A stretch of 64,000 nt of DNA, taken from assembly GCA_963724135.1 (NCBI GenBank), contig CAVRTA010000006.1, forward strand, positions 62,001 through 126,000, written 5' to 3'. Both the position numbers and the translations under genes were made by a program. Positions 56,941 to 64,000 of the stretch are shown piece after piece (within the stretch, counting starts at the first letter, position 1; each line of letters opens with the position of its first letter). A model generated the notes under the pieces. That model was not told where the DNA came from. It made no database searches and saw only the letters and a list, made by a program, of their open reading frames with translations. Source of the stretch: DATLGB01 sp963724135 (GTDB lineage: Bacteria > Actinomycetota > Thermoleophilia > Solirubrobacterales > Solirubrobacteraceae).

Positions 56941-58119
56941 ATGGCCATCGCGATCGACGCAGCGCTCACCCTGGTCCCCACCCCGGAGGAGACCGCCATC
57001 CGCGAGTCCGTGCGCGGGATCTGCGCGCAGTTCGGCGAGCGCTACTCGCGCGAGTGCTACGAGCGAGACGAGCCGCCGCGCGAGGCCTGGAACGCGCTGG
57101 CCGAGAAGGGCTTCGTCGGCATCAACGTCCCGACCGAGTGGGGCGGCGGCGGCATGGGAATGACCGGCCTCTGCTACGTCGCCGAGGAGGTCTCGGCGGC
57201 CGGCATCGGCGCGCTCATGCTGGTCGTCTCGTCGGCGATCGCCGGGTCGATCCTCGCTCGCCACGGGACGCCCGATCAAAACGACCGCTGGCTGCGCGGG
57301 ATCGCGGCCGGCACGACGAAGGTGGCGTTCGCGATCACCGAGCCCGACGCCGGGACGAACTCGCACAACCTGCGCACGGAAGTGCGCCGCGACGGCGACC
57401 GCTTCCTGCTCTCCGGCCAGAAGGTCTTCATCTCGGCGGTCGAGGACGCGGAGGCCGTGCTCGTGATCGCGCGCTTCCGCGGCGACGACGGGCAGCTCGG
57501 GATGCCGTCGCTGTGCATCGTCGACGTCGACGCGCCCGGCTTCACCCGCGACGTGATCCCGATGCCCTACCTCGGGCCCGACAAGCAGTGGACGCTGTAC
57601 TTCGACGACGTGGTGATCGAGCGCGACCGGCTGATCGGGGGCGAGTCGGGCGGGCTCGCGGCGGTCTTCGACGGGCTCAACCCCGAACGCATCATCGCCG
57701 CGGCGATCTCCTGCGGACACGGGCGGCGGGCGCTGGAGAAGGCGGCCGCGTACGCGCGCGAGCGCGAGGTCTGGGGCGCGCCGATCGGCACCCACCAGGC
57801 CGTCGCGCACCCGCTGGCCAAGGCAAAGGTCGAGCTCGAACTGGCCAAGCTGATGATGCAGAAGGCCGCGGCGCTGTTCGACGCCGGCGCGCCCGGCGCC
57901 GGCGAGACCTCCAACATGGCCAAGTACGCGGCCGCGGAGGCGGCGATCCAGTGCGTCGACCGCGCGATCCAGACGCACGGCGGCAACGGCTTCACGCTCG
58001 AGTACGGCATCTCGGACATGTGGTGGGGGGTGCGCCTCACCCGCACCGCCCCGGTCAGCGCCGAGATGATCCTCAACTACGTCGCCCAGCACTCCCTCGG
58101 CCTCCCCCGCTCCTACTGA
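56941..58119 (+). CDS. Acyl-CoA dehydrogenase
   Basis: The 392-residue flavoprotein has KVAFAITEPDAGTNSHNLRTEVRRDGD (FAD/substrate site), YFDDVVIERDRLIGGE, and the C-terminal AIQTHGGNGFTLEYGISDMWWGVRLTR with the usual catalytic-Glu region. It oxidises an acyl-CoA; chain length cannot be told. It begins one base after the oxidoreductase stop, so the two are one unit. Confidence 0.92.
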   Translation: MAIAIDAALTLVPTPEETAIRESVRGICAQFGERYSRECYERDEPPREAWNALAEKGFVGINVPTEWGGGGMGMTGLCYVAEEVSAAGIGALMLVVSSAIAGSILARHGTPDQNDRWLRGIAAGTTKVAFAITEPDAGTNSHNLRTEVRRDGDRFLLSGQKVFISAVEDAEAVLVIARFRGDDGQLGMPSLCIVDVDAPGFTRDVIPMPYLGPDKQWTLYFDDVVIERDRLIGGESGGLAAVFDGLNPERIIAAAISCGHGRRALEKAAAYAREREVWGAPIGTHQAVAHPLAKAKVELELAKLMMQKAAALFDAGAPGAGETSNMAKYAAAEAAIQCVDRAIQTHGGNGFTLEYGISDMWWGVRLTRTAPVSAEMILNYVAQHSLGLPRSY

Positions 58120-59019
58120 GTGAGACAAAAGGGACAGTCCCTTTTGTCGCAGTCCCTTTTGTCGCGGCGGCTGGTCTACGTCACCGGGAAGGGCGGCGTC
58201 GGCAAGACGACGGTCGCGAACGCGCTGGCCGTCGTGGCGGCCGGCGACGGGCGGCGCACGCTCGTCGCCGAGGTGGGCGGCGATCAGAGCGGGGAGGTAC
58301 CGGCGGGGGACAACCTGTGGCGGGTCGGGATCGACCCTGACGAGGCGCTCAGCGAGTGGCTCGGCCGCCAGGTCGGGGGCGCGGCGCTCAAGGTGCTCTC
58401 GCGCTCGCAGGCGTTCGGCTACTTCGTCGCCGCCGCGCCGGGCGTCAAGGAGCTGATCACGATCGCCAAGGTCTGGGAGATGGCGCAGGACTCGCGCTGG
58501 ACCGGCGCCGAGCAGACCTACGACCTCGTCGTCGTCGACGCGCCCGCGTCGGGCCATGGCATCGCGATGCTCAAGACGCCCGAGACGTTCAGCGACATCG
58601 CGCCGACCGGGACGATCAAGCGCCAGGCGGGCAAGGTGCGCAAGCTGCTGCGCGACCCCGCCCGGACGGCTTACGTCGCCGTGGCCACCCCCGAGGAGAT
58701 GCCCGTCAACGAGACGCTCGAGCTGCAGGACCGGCTCGAGGACGCGGTCGGGCGAGGACCGGACGCCATCGTCGTCAACCGGTTGCTCCCACAGCGGCTG
58801 ACGGCTGCCGAGCGCCGGTCACTCGAAGCTCAATCCGACCATCCCCATGTGCGCGCGGCGCTGAGCGAGGACGCCCGCGCCCGGGCCCAGCGCACCCACC
58901 TGCGGCGGTTGCGGGCGGGCGCCCGCGCCCCGGTCGTCACGCTGCCAAACCTGTCCGTCGATCAACTTGGTTTAGGTTCTTTGAGCGATCTAGGTTTGCG
59001 CCTTGCGCGGCGGGTATAA
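58120..59019 (+). CDS. ArsA/Get3-like anion-transporting ATPase
   Basis: The protein has up to 299 residues with the deviant P-loop YVTGKGGVGKTTVANAL and VVVDAPASGHGIAML in place of the ArsA DTAPTGH motif. It has one ATPase domain only and no arsenite operon nearby. The reading from GTG 58120 runs through a palindromic repeat that encodes QKGQSLLSQSLLSRR, so a TTG at 58159 just before RRLVYVTGKGG is an equally good start. Confidence 0.85.
   Translation: MRQKGQSLLSQSLLSRRLVYVTGKGGVGKTTVANALAVVAAGDGRRTLVAEVGGDQSGEVPAGDNLWRVGIDPDEALSEWLGRQVGGAALKVLSRSQAFGYFVAAAPGVKELITIAKVWEMAQDSRWTGAEQTYDLVVVDAPASGHGIAMLKTPETFSDIAPTGTIKRQAGKVRKLLRDPARTAYVAVATPEEMPVNETLELQDRLEDAVGRGPDAIVVNRLLPQRLTAAERRSLEAQSDHPHVRAALSEDARARAQRTHLRRLRAGARAPVVTLPNLSVDQLGLGSLSDLGLRLARRV
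58124..58163. repeat. REP-like palindrome overlapping the ArsA-like gene start
   Basis: GACAAAAGGGAC, one base, GTCCCTTTTGTC (58124-58148) is a perfect palindrome, followed by a second GTCCCTTTTGTC (58152-58163). The same core stands at 35820-35879. It begins four bases after the acyl-CoA dehydrogenase stop. Confidence 0.7.
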
Positions 59020-59020
59020 G
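59015..59020 (+). promoter_or_regulatory. Probable -10 box (TATAAG) of the secreted protease
   Basis: TATAAG ends seven bases before ATG 59028, overlapping the stop of the ArsA-like gene (TAA at 59017-59019). The spacing suggests a leaderless transcript. Confidence 0.45.
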
Positions 59021-59027
59021 CGAACGC

Positions 59028-59843
59028 ATGCGTACGCTTAGGCTCGCCCTGAGCGCCTTGGCGGGGGCGTTCATTCTCGCGACTCCATCTACTGCCGCAG
59101 CCTGGGCGCCGGCCGACTCGGCCTCCATCCATCCCGGCGTCAACACGACCACCGGTGGCGGTTCGTGCACGTCGAACTTCATCTTCCAGCAGGGCGCGAC
59201 CGTCTACATCGGGCAGGCCGCGCACTGCTCGAGCCTCGGGGCCCCGAACGAGACCAACGGCTGCCTCACCCCGTCGCTGGCGGAGGGCACGCCGGTGACG
59301 GTCGACGGGGCGTCCCAGCCGGGGGTCATGGTCTACAACTCGTGGCGCCGGATGCAGGCGGCCGGCGAGACGGATCCGGACACGTGCCAGTACAACGACT
59401 TCGCGCTCGTTGCCCTCAATGCGGCGGACGTGCCCAACGTCAACCCGTCGGTGCCGTTCTTCGGCGGGCCCACCGGGCTGCGCAGCGGCGCCAACATGAC
59501 GACGGGGCAGAAGGTTCTCTCGTACGGCAACTCGACCCTGCGCCTCGGCCTTGAGCCGCTGAGCCCGAAGTACGGGTTCCAGGTCTCCCCGACGTCCAGC
59601 TCGGGCTGGAACCACACCGTGTACACGGTCACGCCCGGGATCCCGGGCGACTCCGGCTCGGGATTCTTCGACGGGACCGGCCGTGCGTTCGGCGTGCTCT
59701 CGACGGTGGCGGTGACCCCGCTGCCCGCCTCCAACGGCGTCGGCGACCTGGCCAAGGAGCTCACCTACGCGCACAACCACGGGTTCAGTGGGGTGACGCT
59801 CGTGAACGGCACGGAGCCGTTCAACCCCGGCCTCGTTCCGTGA
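59028..59843 (+). CDS. Secreted chymotrypsin-like serine protease
   Basis: The 271-residue protein has a signal peptide (LALSALAGAFILATPSTAAA) and a trypsin-fold domain: His in YIGQAAHCSSLG, Asp in CQYNDFALVAL, Ser in GIPGDSGSGFFDGTG. Four Cys suggest disulfides. Its stop overlaps the GTG of the amidase gene (GTGA). Confidence 0.87.
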   Translation: MRTLRLALSALAGAFILATPSTAAAWAPADSASIHPGVNTTTGGGSCTSNFIFQQGATVYIGQAAHCSSLGAPNETNGCLTPSLAEGTPVTVDGASQPGVMVYNSWRRMQAAGETDPDTCQYNDFALVALNAADVPNVNPSVPFFGGPTGLRSGANMTTGQKVLSYGNSTLRLGLEPLSPKYGFQVSPTSSSGWNHTVYTVTPGIPGDSGSGFFDGTGRAFGVLSTVAVTPLPASNGVGDLAKELTYAHNHGFSGVTLVNGTEPFNPGLVP

Positions 59844-60992
59844 CGGATGCCGGCGGGTTGCTCGCGGGCTTCCGGGCGCGCGAGCTCTCGCCGGTGGAGG
59901 TGCTCGAGGCTTGCCGAGGCGCGGGTGGATCCGCGTCTCGGCGCGTTCCAGGCGACGTGCTGGGAGCGGGCGCGCGCGGAGGCCAGCGCGGCCGAGGCGG
60001 CATGGGCGCGCGGCGAGCCGACCGGCCCGCTGTGCGGCGTCCCCATCGCCGTCAAGGACCTGATCGACACCGAGGGCGTGGAGACCGCGCGCGGGTCACG
60101 GATCTTCGCCGGCTTCGTCCCGACCGCCGACGCCGAGTGCGTGCGGCGCGTGCGTGCCGCCGGCGCGGTGGTCGTGGGCAAGACCACGACGCACGAGTTC
60201 GCCTGGGGCATGTCCATGTGGGGGCACGACGGCGAGGCGCTCACGCGCAACCCGCGCGACCCCGAGCGCATGACCGGCGGCTCGAGCGGCGGCTCGGCGG
60301 TGGCCGTCGCCGCCGGGATGTCACCGCTCGCCCTGGGGACCGATACCGGCGGCTCGATCCGGCTCCCTGCGGGCTGGTGCGGGATCCACGGCTTCAAGCC
60401 GACCCACGGGGTGCTGTCCCTCGACGGCGTCTGGCCACTGGCACCCTCGCTCGATCACGTCGGCCCGATGGCGGCGACGGCACGCGACTGCGCGCTGCTG
60501 TTCGAGGTGCTCGGCGGACCCCGGCTCGAGCCGGCCGACGCGCGCGAGCCGCGGGTGGCGGGATCGGACGCGCTGCCCGACGGCGCCGTCGCCGCGAACG
60601 TGTATCGCGTGCTGATGCTCCGGGAAGCGCTCGCCGTGCACCGCGAGGCCGGGCTGTGGCCCGAGCGGGAAGCCGACTACACACCGGGGGTTCGCGAGCG
60701 CGCCGAACTCGCCGCGACGATCACCGACGAGGAGGTCGAATGGGCGCGCGCCGAGCTCGACGGCATGCACGCCCACATGCGGGCGGTCTTCGAGGAGTAC
60801 GACCTCGTGCGCTCCCCGGTCGCGTCCACGGGGCCGCCGCGGATCGAGGACCGCATCGACCCGCGCGACGTCGCCGCCGCGCACGTGGTCCCGCAGGACC
60901 TGATGGGCCTCCCGGCGCTCGCGCTGCCCGACGGCACCCAGCTCTGCGGTCCGCGCGGCTCCGACGCTCGCGTACTCGCCGCCGCGCGCTGA
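59840..60992 (+). pseudogene. Amidase-signature enzyme with one frameshift near the start
   Basis: GTG 59840 opens LLAGFRARELSPVEVLE in frame 2. The rest continues in frame 3 from about 59910 (LAEARVDPRLGAFQATCW) to TGA at 60990-60992; removing one G near 59906-59909 joins them. The Ser-Ser-Lys triad is intact: Lys in VAVKDLIDTEGV, Ser in GGSSGGSAVAVAAG and GTDTGGSIRLPAGW. The joined protein of about 383 residues is short for the family. It may be a sequencing error. Confidence 0.82.
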
Positions 60993-61190
60993 GAAGATCT
61001 GCGGCTCTGCGGCGTTGTCTGGACATGCGGCCGCTGCTCGCCCCCGTGGAACGCGACGGCGCGCGTGGCGTACGACGGGGACACGCTGAAGGTGCGCATC
61101 CGCGGTACGCGCAGTCGGCAACTGCCGCGGCCGTCCGCGGCGGCCGAAGCGCCGGTAGGTTGGCTCGCGAGCCGACCGGAAGGGGACAGC
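60993..61190 (+). other. Intergenic stretch with possible nuclease-domain remnant
   Basis: In frame 3 the 198 bp read ATARVAYDGDTLKVRIRG near 61048-61102, close to the opening strand motif of staphylococcal-nuclease domains (VxDGDTLxVR). The remainder of such a domain is absent. AGGGGAC at its end serves the next gene. Confidence 0.25.
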
Positions 61191-61757
61191 ATGGGCAGGA
61201 TCGTGGTGACCGAGTTCATCTCGCTCGACGGAGTCATGGAGGCGCCGGGTGGTGACGACGGTTTCGTGCGCGGCGCGTGGTCCTTCGAGTTCGACCGCGG
61301 CGACGACGGCAACGAGTTCAAGACGGCCGAGACGATGGATGCGGACGCCCTGCTGCTCGGCCGCCGGACCTACGAGGGCTTCGCCGCCGCCTGGCCCGGC
61401 CGCGGGGGCGAGTTCGCCGACAAGTTCAACACCATGACCAAGTACGTCGTCTCCTCCACGCTCTCGGACCCCGGCTGGACCAACTCGACGGTCGTCAGCG
61501 GCGACCTCGGGCAGGTCGTCGGCGAGCTTCGCGACGCCCATTCCGGCGACCTCATCGTCCACGGCAGCTGCACGCTGGTCCGCGGACTGCTCGACCACGA
61601 CCTGATCGACGAGCTGCGGCTGATGGTCTTCCCGATCGTGCTCGGCACCGGCAAGCGGCTGTTCGGCGAGAGCGACGACGCCAAGCAGTTCACGCTCACC
61701 GACCTGCGCGTCGTCGGGTCCGACGGGGTGCACGTGGAGGTCTACGAGCGGGCCTAG
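61191..61757 (+). CDS. RibD C-terminal/dihydrofolate-reductase-family protein
   Basis: The 188-residue protein has the RibD-C fold: VVTEFISLDGVMEAPGGDD, ALLLGRRTYEGFAAAWPG, KYVVSSTLSDPGWTNSTVV, LIVHGSCTLVRGLLDHDLIDELRLMVFPIVLGTGKRLF. Such proteins are NADPH reductases of unassigned substrate. ATG 61191 follows AGGGG; the longer in-frame reading upstream is not supported. Confidence 0.87.
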   Translation: MGRIVVTEFISLDGVMEAPGGDDGFVRGAWSFEFDRGDDGNEFKTAETMDADALLLGRRTYEGFAAAWPGRGGEFADKFNTMTKYVVSSTLSDPGWTNSTVVSGDLGQVVGELRDAHSGDLIVHGSCTLVRGLLDHDLIDELRLMVFPIVLGTGKRLFGESDDAKQFTLTDLRVVGSDGVHVEVYERA

Positions 61758-62644
61758 GTGATCCCGAGGCGGTCGAGCAGCGCGTCGTCGGCGCGCCAGG
61801 AGCGGCGGACGCGGACGGACAGTTCGAGGTGGACGTGGGCGTCGAGCTCGCGCTCGATCTCGGCGCGCGCGGCGGCGCCGATGTCGCGGATCATGCGTCC
61901 GCCCGCGCCGATCAGGATCCCCTTCTGGGACTCGGTCTCCACCCACACGGCGGCGCGGATGGTGAGCAGGCCGCCGGGGCGTTCCTCGATCTCCTCCACC
62001 TGGACCTCGACCGCGTGCGGGACCTCCTGGCGCGTGCGCCGCAGGACCTGCTCGCGCACGAGCTCGGCGAGATAGATGTCCTCGCGCAGGTCCGAGACCT
62101 CGCCGAGCGGGAAGTAGAACGGGCCCTGGGGCAGCTGCGAGACCAGGTGGGCGAGCAGCGGCTCGATGCCCGATTCCTTGCGCGCCGACACCGGGAAGAT
62201 CTCGGCTTCGGGAGGTGCGAGCTCGGCGGTGGCCATCAGCGCCTCGGCGATGCCCGGAGGCTTGAGCCGGTCGACCTTGTTGACGGCGACTGTCACCGGC
62301 GTCGACGCCCCGGCCAGGGCCTGGAAGATGAAGCGGTCGCCGGGGCCGCCGATGCTCTGAGCGTCGAGCACCACGAGCACGCCGTCGGAATCGGCCAGCT
62401 CGGCCTCCACGCGGCGCTGCATCCGCGCGGTGAGGACGTCGCGCGGGCGCTGGACGCCGGGAAGGTCCGTCAGGACCACCTGCCATTCGTCCGGCACCGT
62501 CGCGACGCCGCGGATCGCGCGGCGCGTCGTCTGCGGCTTGTCGGACACGATCGCGACCTTGCGCCCGACGACGGCGTTGACGAGCGTCGACTTGCCGACG
62601 TTCGGGCGGCCGGCGAGCGCGATGAAGCCCGAGCGGGTCGTCAC
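61754..62644 (-). CDS. era: GTPase Era
   Basis: The 296-residue ribosome-assembly GTPase has G1 GRPNVGKST, G2 TTRRAIRG, G3 DLPGVQ, G4 NKVD, G5 SAR, and a C-terminal KH domain (SQKGILIGAGGRMIRDIGAAAR) that binds the 3' end of 16S rRNA. GTG 62644 is the start. It overlaps the convergent RibD-like gene by four bases. Confidence 0.97.
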   Translation of the reverse strand: MTTRSGFIALAGRPNVGKSTLVNAVVGRKVAIVSDKPQTTRRAIRGVATVPDEWQVVLTDLPGVQRPRDVLTARMQRRVEAELADSDGVLVVLDAQSIGGPGDRFIFQALAGASTPVTVAVNKVDRLKPPGIAEALMATAELAPPEAEIFPVSARKESGIEPLLAHLVSQLPQGPFYFPLGEVSDLREDIYLAELVREQVLRRTRQEVPHAVEVQVEEIEERPGGLLTIRAAVWVETESQKGILIGAGGRMIRDIGAAARAEIERELDAHVHLELSVRVRRSWRADDALLDRLGIT

Positions 62645-62659
62645 CGGTCCAGCATATGA

Positions 62660-62687
62660 ACGGGGCGCGGCCGCGGCCGCGCCCCGT
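62660..62687. terminator. Perfect 28-bp GC palindrome upstream of era
   Basis: ACGGGGCGCGGCCG and its exact complement form a 28-bp perfect palindrome 10 bp after the collagen-like gene stop and 16 bp before the era start. It is the likely terminator of the collagen-like gene, isolating it from era. Confidence 0.7.
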
Positions 62688-62696
62688 CCTGATGCG

Positions 62697-63614
62697 CTAG
62701 TTCAGTGCCTCGCTGCGGAAGCGCAGGCTGTACGGACCTTCCTGCGTGTCCGGGTTCCCGTTGTCGATCCACAGGGCGAAGTCCGGCGGAGTCACCTGGA
62801 GGGGTCCGCCGTGCGGACCCGAGGTGCATTCGCCGAAGAAGTCGATGTCGACCTCCTCGTCGTCGGCGAAATTGACCGTCGACGGCACCCCCTCCAGCGT
62901 GAACGCTCCGATCCTGACCGTCCCGCCGCCGATGGGTCGGAGGAGGCGGAGGCGGACGTTGCCTGCGTAGCGTCCCGCTTCGCAGTCGATCTCAGCGGGC
63001 GTGGCCAGCTGGCCCTCGTAGAAGTCCTGGTCGCCCAGGCAGTGGAACGCGTTGACCGTGTAGTCCTCCACCGGCAGCTGGCCGAGATCGGATGCGCTCC
63101 CGGCGGCGTCGTTCTGCTCGAAGCCGTCGTCCGCGCACGCCGGCGTCGGCAGCGACCTGCAGATCAGCTCCTCGTCGGCGTCGAAGCCCTCCAGGTACTC
63201 GCCGTCCGCGCATGACCTGCCGGCGATGTTCGCCGCGCCGGCCGGACCCTGCGGCCCCTGCGCGCCGTCCGCTCCGGGCGGGCCGGCGGGACCCTGCGGC
63301 CCCTGCGCGCCGTCGGCACCGGGCGGGCCGGCGGGACCCTGCGGCCCCTGCGCGCCGTCGGCACCGGGCGGGCCGGCGGGACCCTGCGGCCCCGCATCGC
63401 CCTGCTCGCCCTGCTGGTTGAACACCAGCAGGCGCTCGTTGGACTTGCAGGTCTCGCCGTCGGCGAGGACGCGCACGGCACCCGAATTCTTGTGCACGCA
63501 CGAGCGGATGGTCCCGTCATCGCCCACCTGCGCGATCGCGAACGAACCCAGAGAAAGAGCAGCAACGGCTGCGGCGATCCCCACCGCGAGCCTGGAGCGC
63601 ACCAGCTTGATCAT
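62697..63614 (-). CDS. Secreted collagen-like protein with C-terminal PPC-like domain
   Basis: The 305-residue protein has a signal peptide (IAAAVAALSLGSFAIA), a short Cys-containing domain (IRSCVHKNSGAVRVLADGETC), about 17 Gly-X-Y triplets in 15-residue units (GPAGPPGADGAQGPQ), and a beta domain (about 155-305) whose DDGFEQNDAAGSASDLG opening and DQDFYEGQL resemble bacterial pre-peptidase (PPC) domains. The Gly-X-Y run could form a triple-helical stalk. It is inserted between ybeY and era. Confidence 0.85.
   Translation of the reverse strand: MIKLVRSRLAVGIAAAVAALSLGSFAIAQVGDDGTIRSCVHKNSGAVRVLADGETCKSNERLLVFNQQGEQGDAGPQGPAGPPGADGAQGPQGPAGPPGADGAQGPQGPAGPPGADGAQGPQGPAGAANIAGRSCADGEYLEGFDADEELICRSLPTPACADDGFEQNDAAGSASDLGQLPVEDYTVNAFHCLGDQDFYEGQLATPAEIDCEAGRYAGNVRLRLLRPIGGGTVRIGAFTLEGVPSTVNFADDEEVDIDFFGECTSGPHGGPLQVTPPDFALWIDNGNPDTQEGPYSLRFRSEALN
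63246..63395 (-). repeat. 45-bp tandem repeat encoding Gly-X-Y units
   Basis: Three full 45-bp units (63246, 63291, 63336) and a partial fourth (63381) are almost identical at the DNA level, each encoding 15 residues. Near-identity suggests recent expansion and possible copy-number variation. Confidence 0.85.
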
Positions 63615-63651
63615 CAGCGGCCTCCCGAGCCGGAGTGTTGTGCTGCGGACC

Positions 63652-64000
63652 CTATTGCGAAGCGAGGCCCGAAAGCAAGCTCGCCTGCAGCTCCAGCATC
63701 TCGCCCCCGTCGGTCTCGTGATCCATGCCGGCGAGGTGGAGCACGCCGTGGACCACGGCCTCCTCGAGGTCCTCGGTGTGCTCGGGGCAGATGACCACGT
63801 CGCCGAGCTCGCGCGGCCCGGCGGCCGGCCCGGTTTCGTCTACCGGGAACGAGAGGACGTCCGTGGGCCCCTGGTTGCCCCGCCAGCGCGCGTTGAGCTC
63901 GGCGATCCGCTCCGCGTCGACGAACGACACACCCACGTGGCCGTGGTCGACGCCCACCGCCGCCAGGGCCGCGGTCACGAGCTCCTCGACGCGCGCGGCC
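63652..64000 (-). CDS. ybeY: Endoribonuclease YbeY, 5' end beyond the window
   Basis: YbeY is a metal-dependent RNase for 16S rRNA maturation and ribosome quality control. The visible 116 residues include AELNARWRGNQGPTDVLSFP, LGDVVICPE and the zinc motif HGVLHLAGMDHETDGG. The frame stays open to base 64000 (RVEELVTAALAAVGVD), so the N-terminus lies outside; the family is about 150 residues long. Confidence 0.95.
   Translation of the reverse strand, partial: AARVEELVTAALAAVGVDHGHVGVSFVDAERIAELNARWRGNQGPTDVLSFPVDETGPAAGPRELGDVVICPEHTEDLEEAVVHGVLHLAGMDHETDGGEMLELQASLLSGLASQ

Noticed and set aside
58120..59019. Arsenical resistance ATPase (ArsA proper)
   Set aside because: It is a single-domain protein with a changed switch motif and no arsenic genes around it, so only the fold family is claimed.
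63246..63395. CRISPR array
   Set aside because: The 45-bp repeats are contiguous, have no spacers and encode in-frame Gly-X-Y triplets.

Overview
The window is GC-rich (roughly 70% by eye), with strong third-position G/C bias, frequent GTG/TTG starts and dense start-stop overlaps (ATGA, GTGA, TGATG, TAGTG). DivIVA-family protein, a trehalose-type LpqY-SugABC transporter, a four-domain ribosomal protein S1 and many TANNNT hexamers 6-9 nt from start codons fit an actinobacterium. A Thermoleophilia/Solirubrobacterales-like chromosome is my inference and rests on no single marker. There are no integrase, terminase, tRNA or CRISPR signals. No gene-free stretch exceeds 300 bases.

Layout. 1-4.5 kb: a nickel/hydrogenase-maturation corner, with an SIS protein and hypF (both riddled with frameshifts) facing a NiCoT nickel permease and a Fur-family regulator with a His-rich tail. 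4.5-12.6 kb: M32 carboxypeptidase, DivIVA protein, uvrB, a broken DUF559-type gene, a secreted S15 hydrolase, a zinc-ribbon membrane protein and an HExxH protein. 12.7-20.3 kb: a 1531-residue secreted RTX/beta-helix protein, three tandem tail-collar proteins and a GNAT enzyme in one run, facing two DUF6916-like genes. 20.4-27 kb: lpqY-sugABC, a ParB-like gene and a GH13 glucosidase. 27-35.5 kb: transglycosylase, coaE, rpsA, an FAD oxidoreductase, a small DMT transporter, polA and an ACT-malic enzyme. 35.5-41.5 kb: a free I9-like propeptide paralogue, a subtilase with a WR-repeat tail, a GGDEF/degenerate HD-GYP protein, an epimerase and small membrane proteins. 41.5-46.6 kb: livKHMGF. 46.7-56 kb: trpFBA and hisIE-trpEGDC separated by htrA and a metallo-beta-lactamase gene. 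56-64 kb: oxidoreductase, acyl-CoA dehydrogenase, ArsA-like ATPase, secreted serine protease, amidase, RibD-like reductase, era, a collagen-like secreted protein and ybeY (cut by the window edge).

How it works together. Most of the window is housekeeping: DNA repair (uvrB, polA), translation and ribosome assembly (rpsA, era, ybeY), CoA and tryptophan synthesis, and branched-chain amino-acid and trehalose-type sugar uptake. The parts worth attention are the surface-protein/tail-collar cluster, a structured intergenic element present in two diverged copies (near 6.95 and 25.48 kb), the His-tailed Fur regulator, the free propeptide paralogue beside its likely protease, the degenerate HD-GYP domain, several palindromic intergenic elements, and two divergent promoters whose opposed -10 hexamers share one TA step. 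The cluster of twelve frameshifts in the first 2.9 kb should be resolved by raw reads before any biology is read into it.
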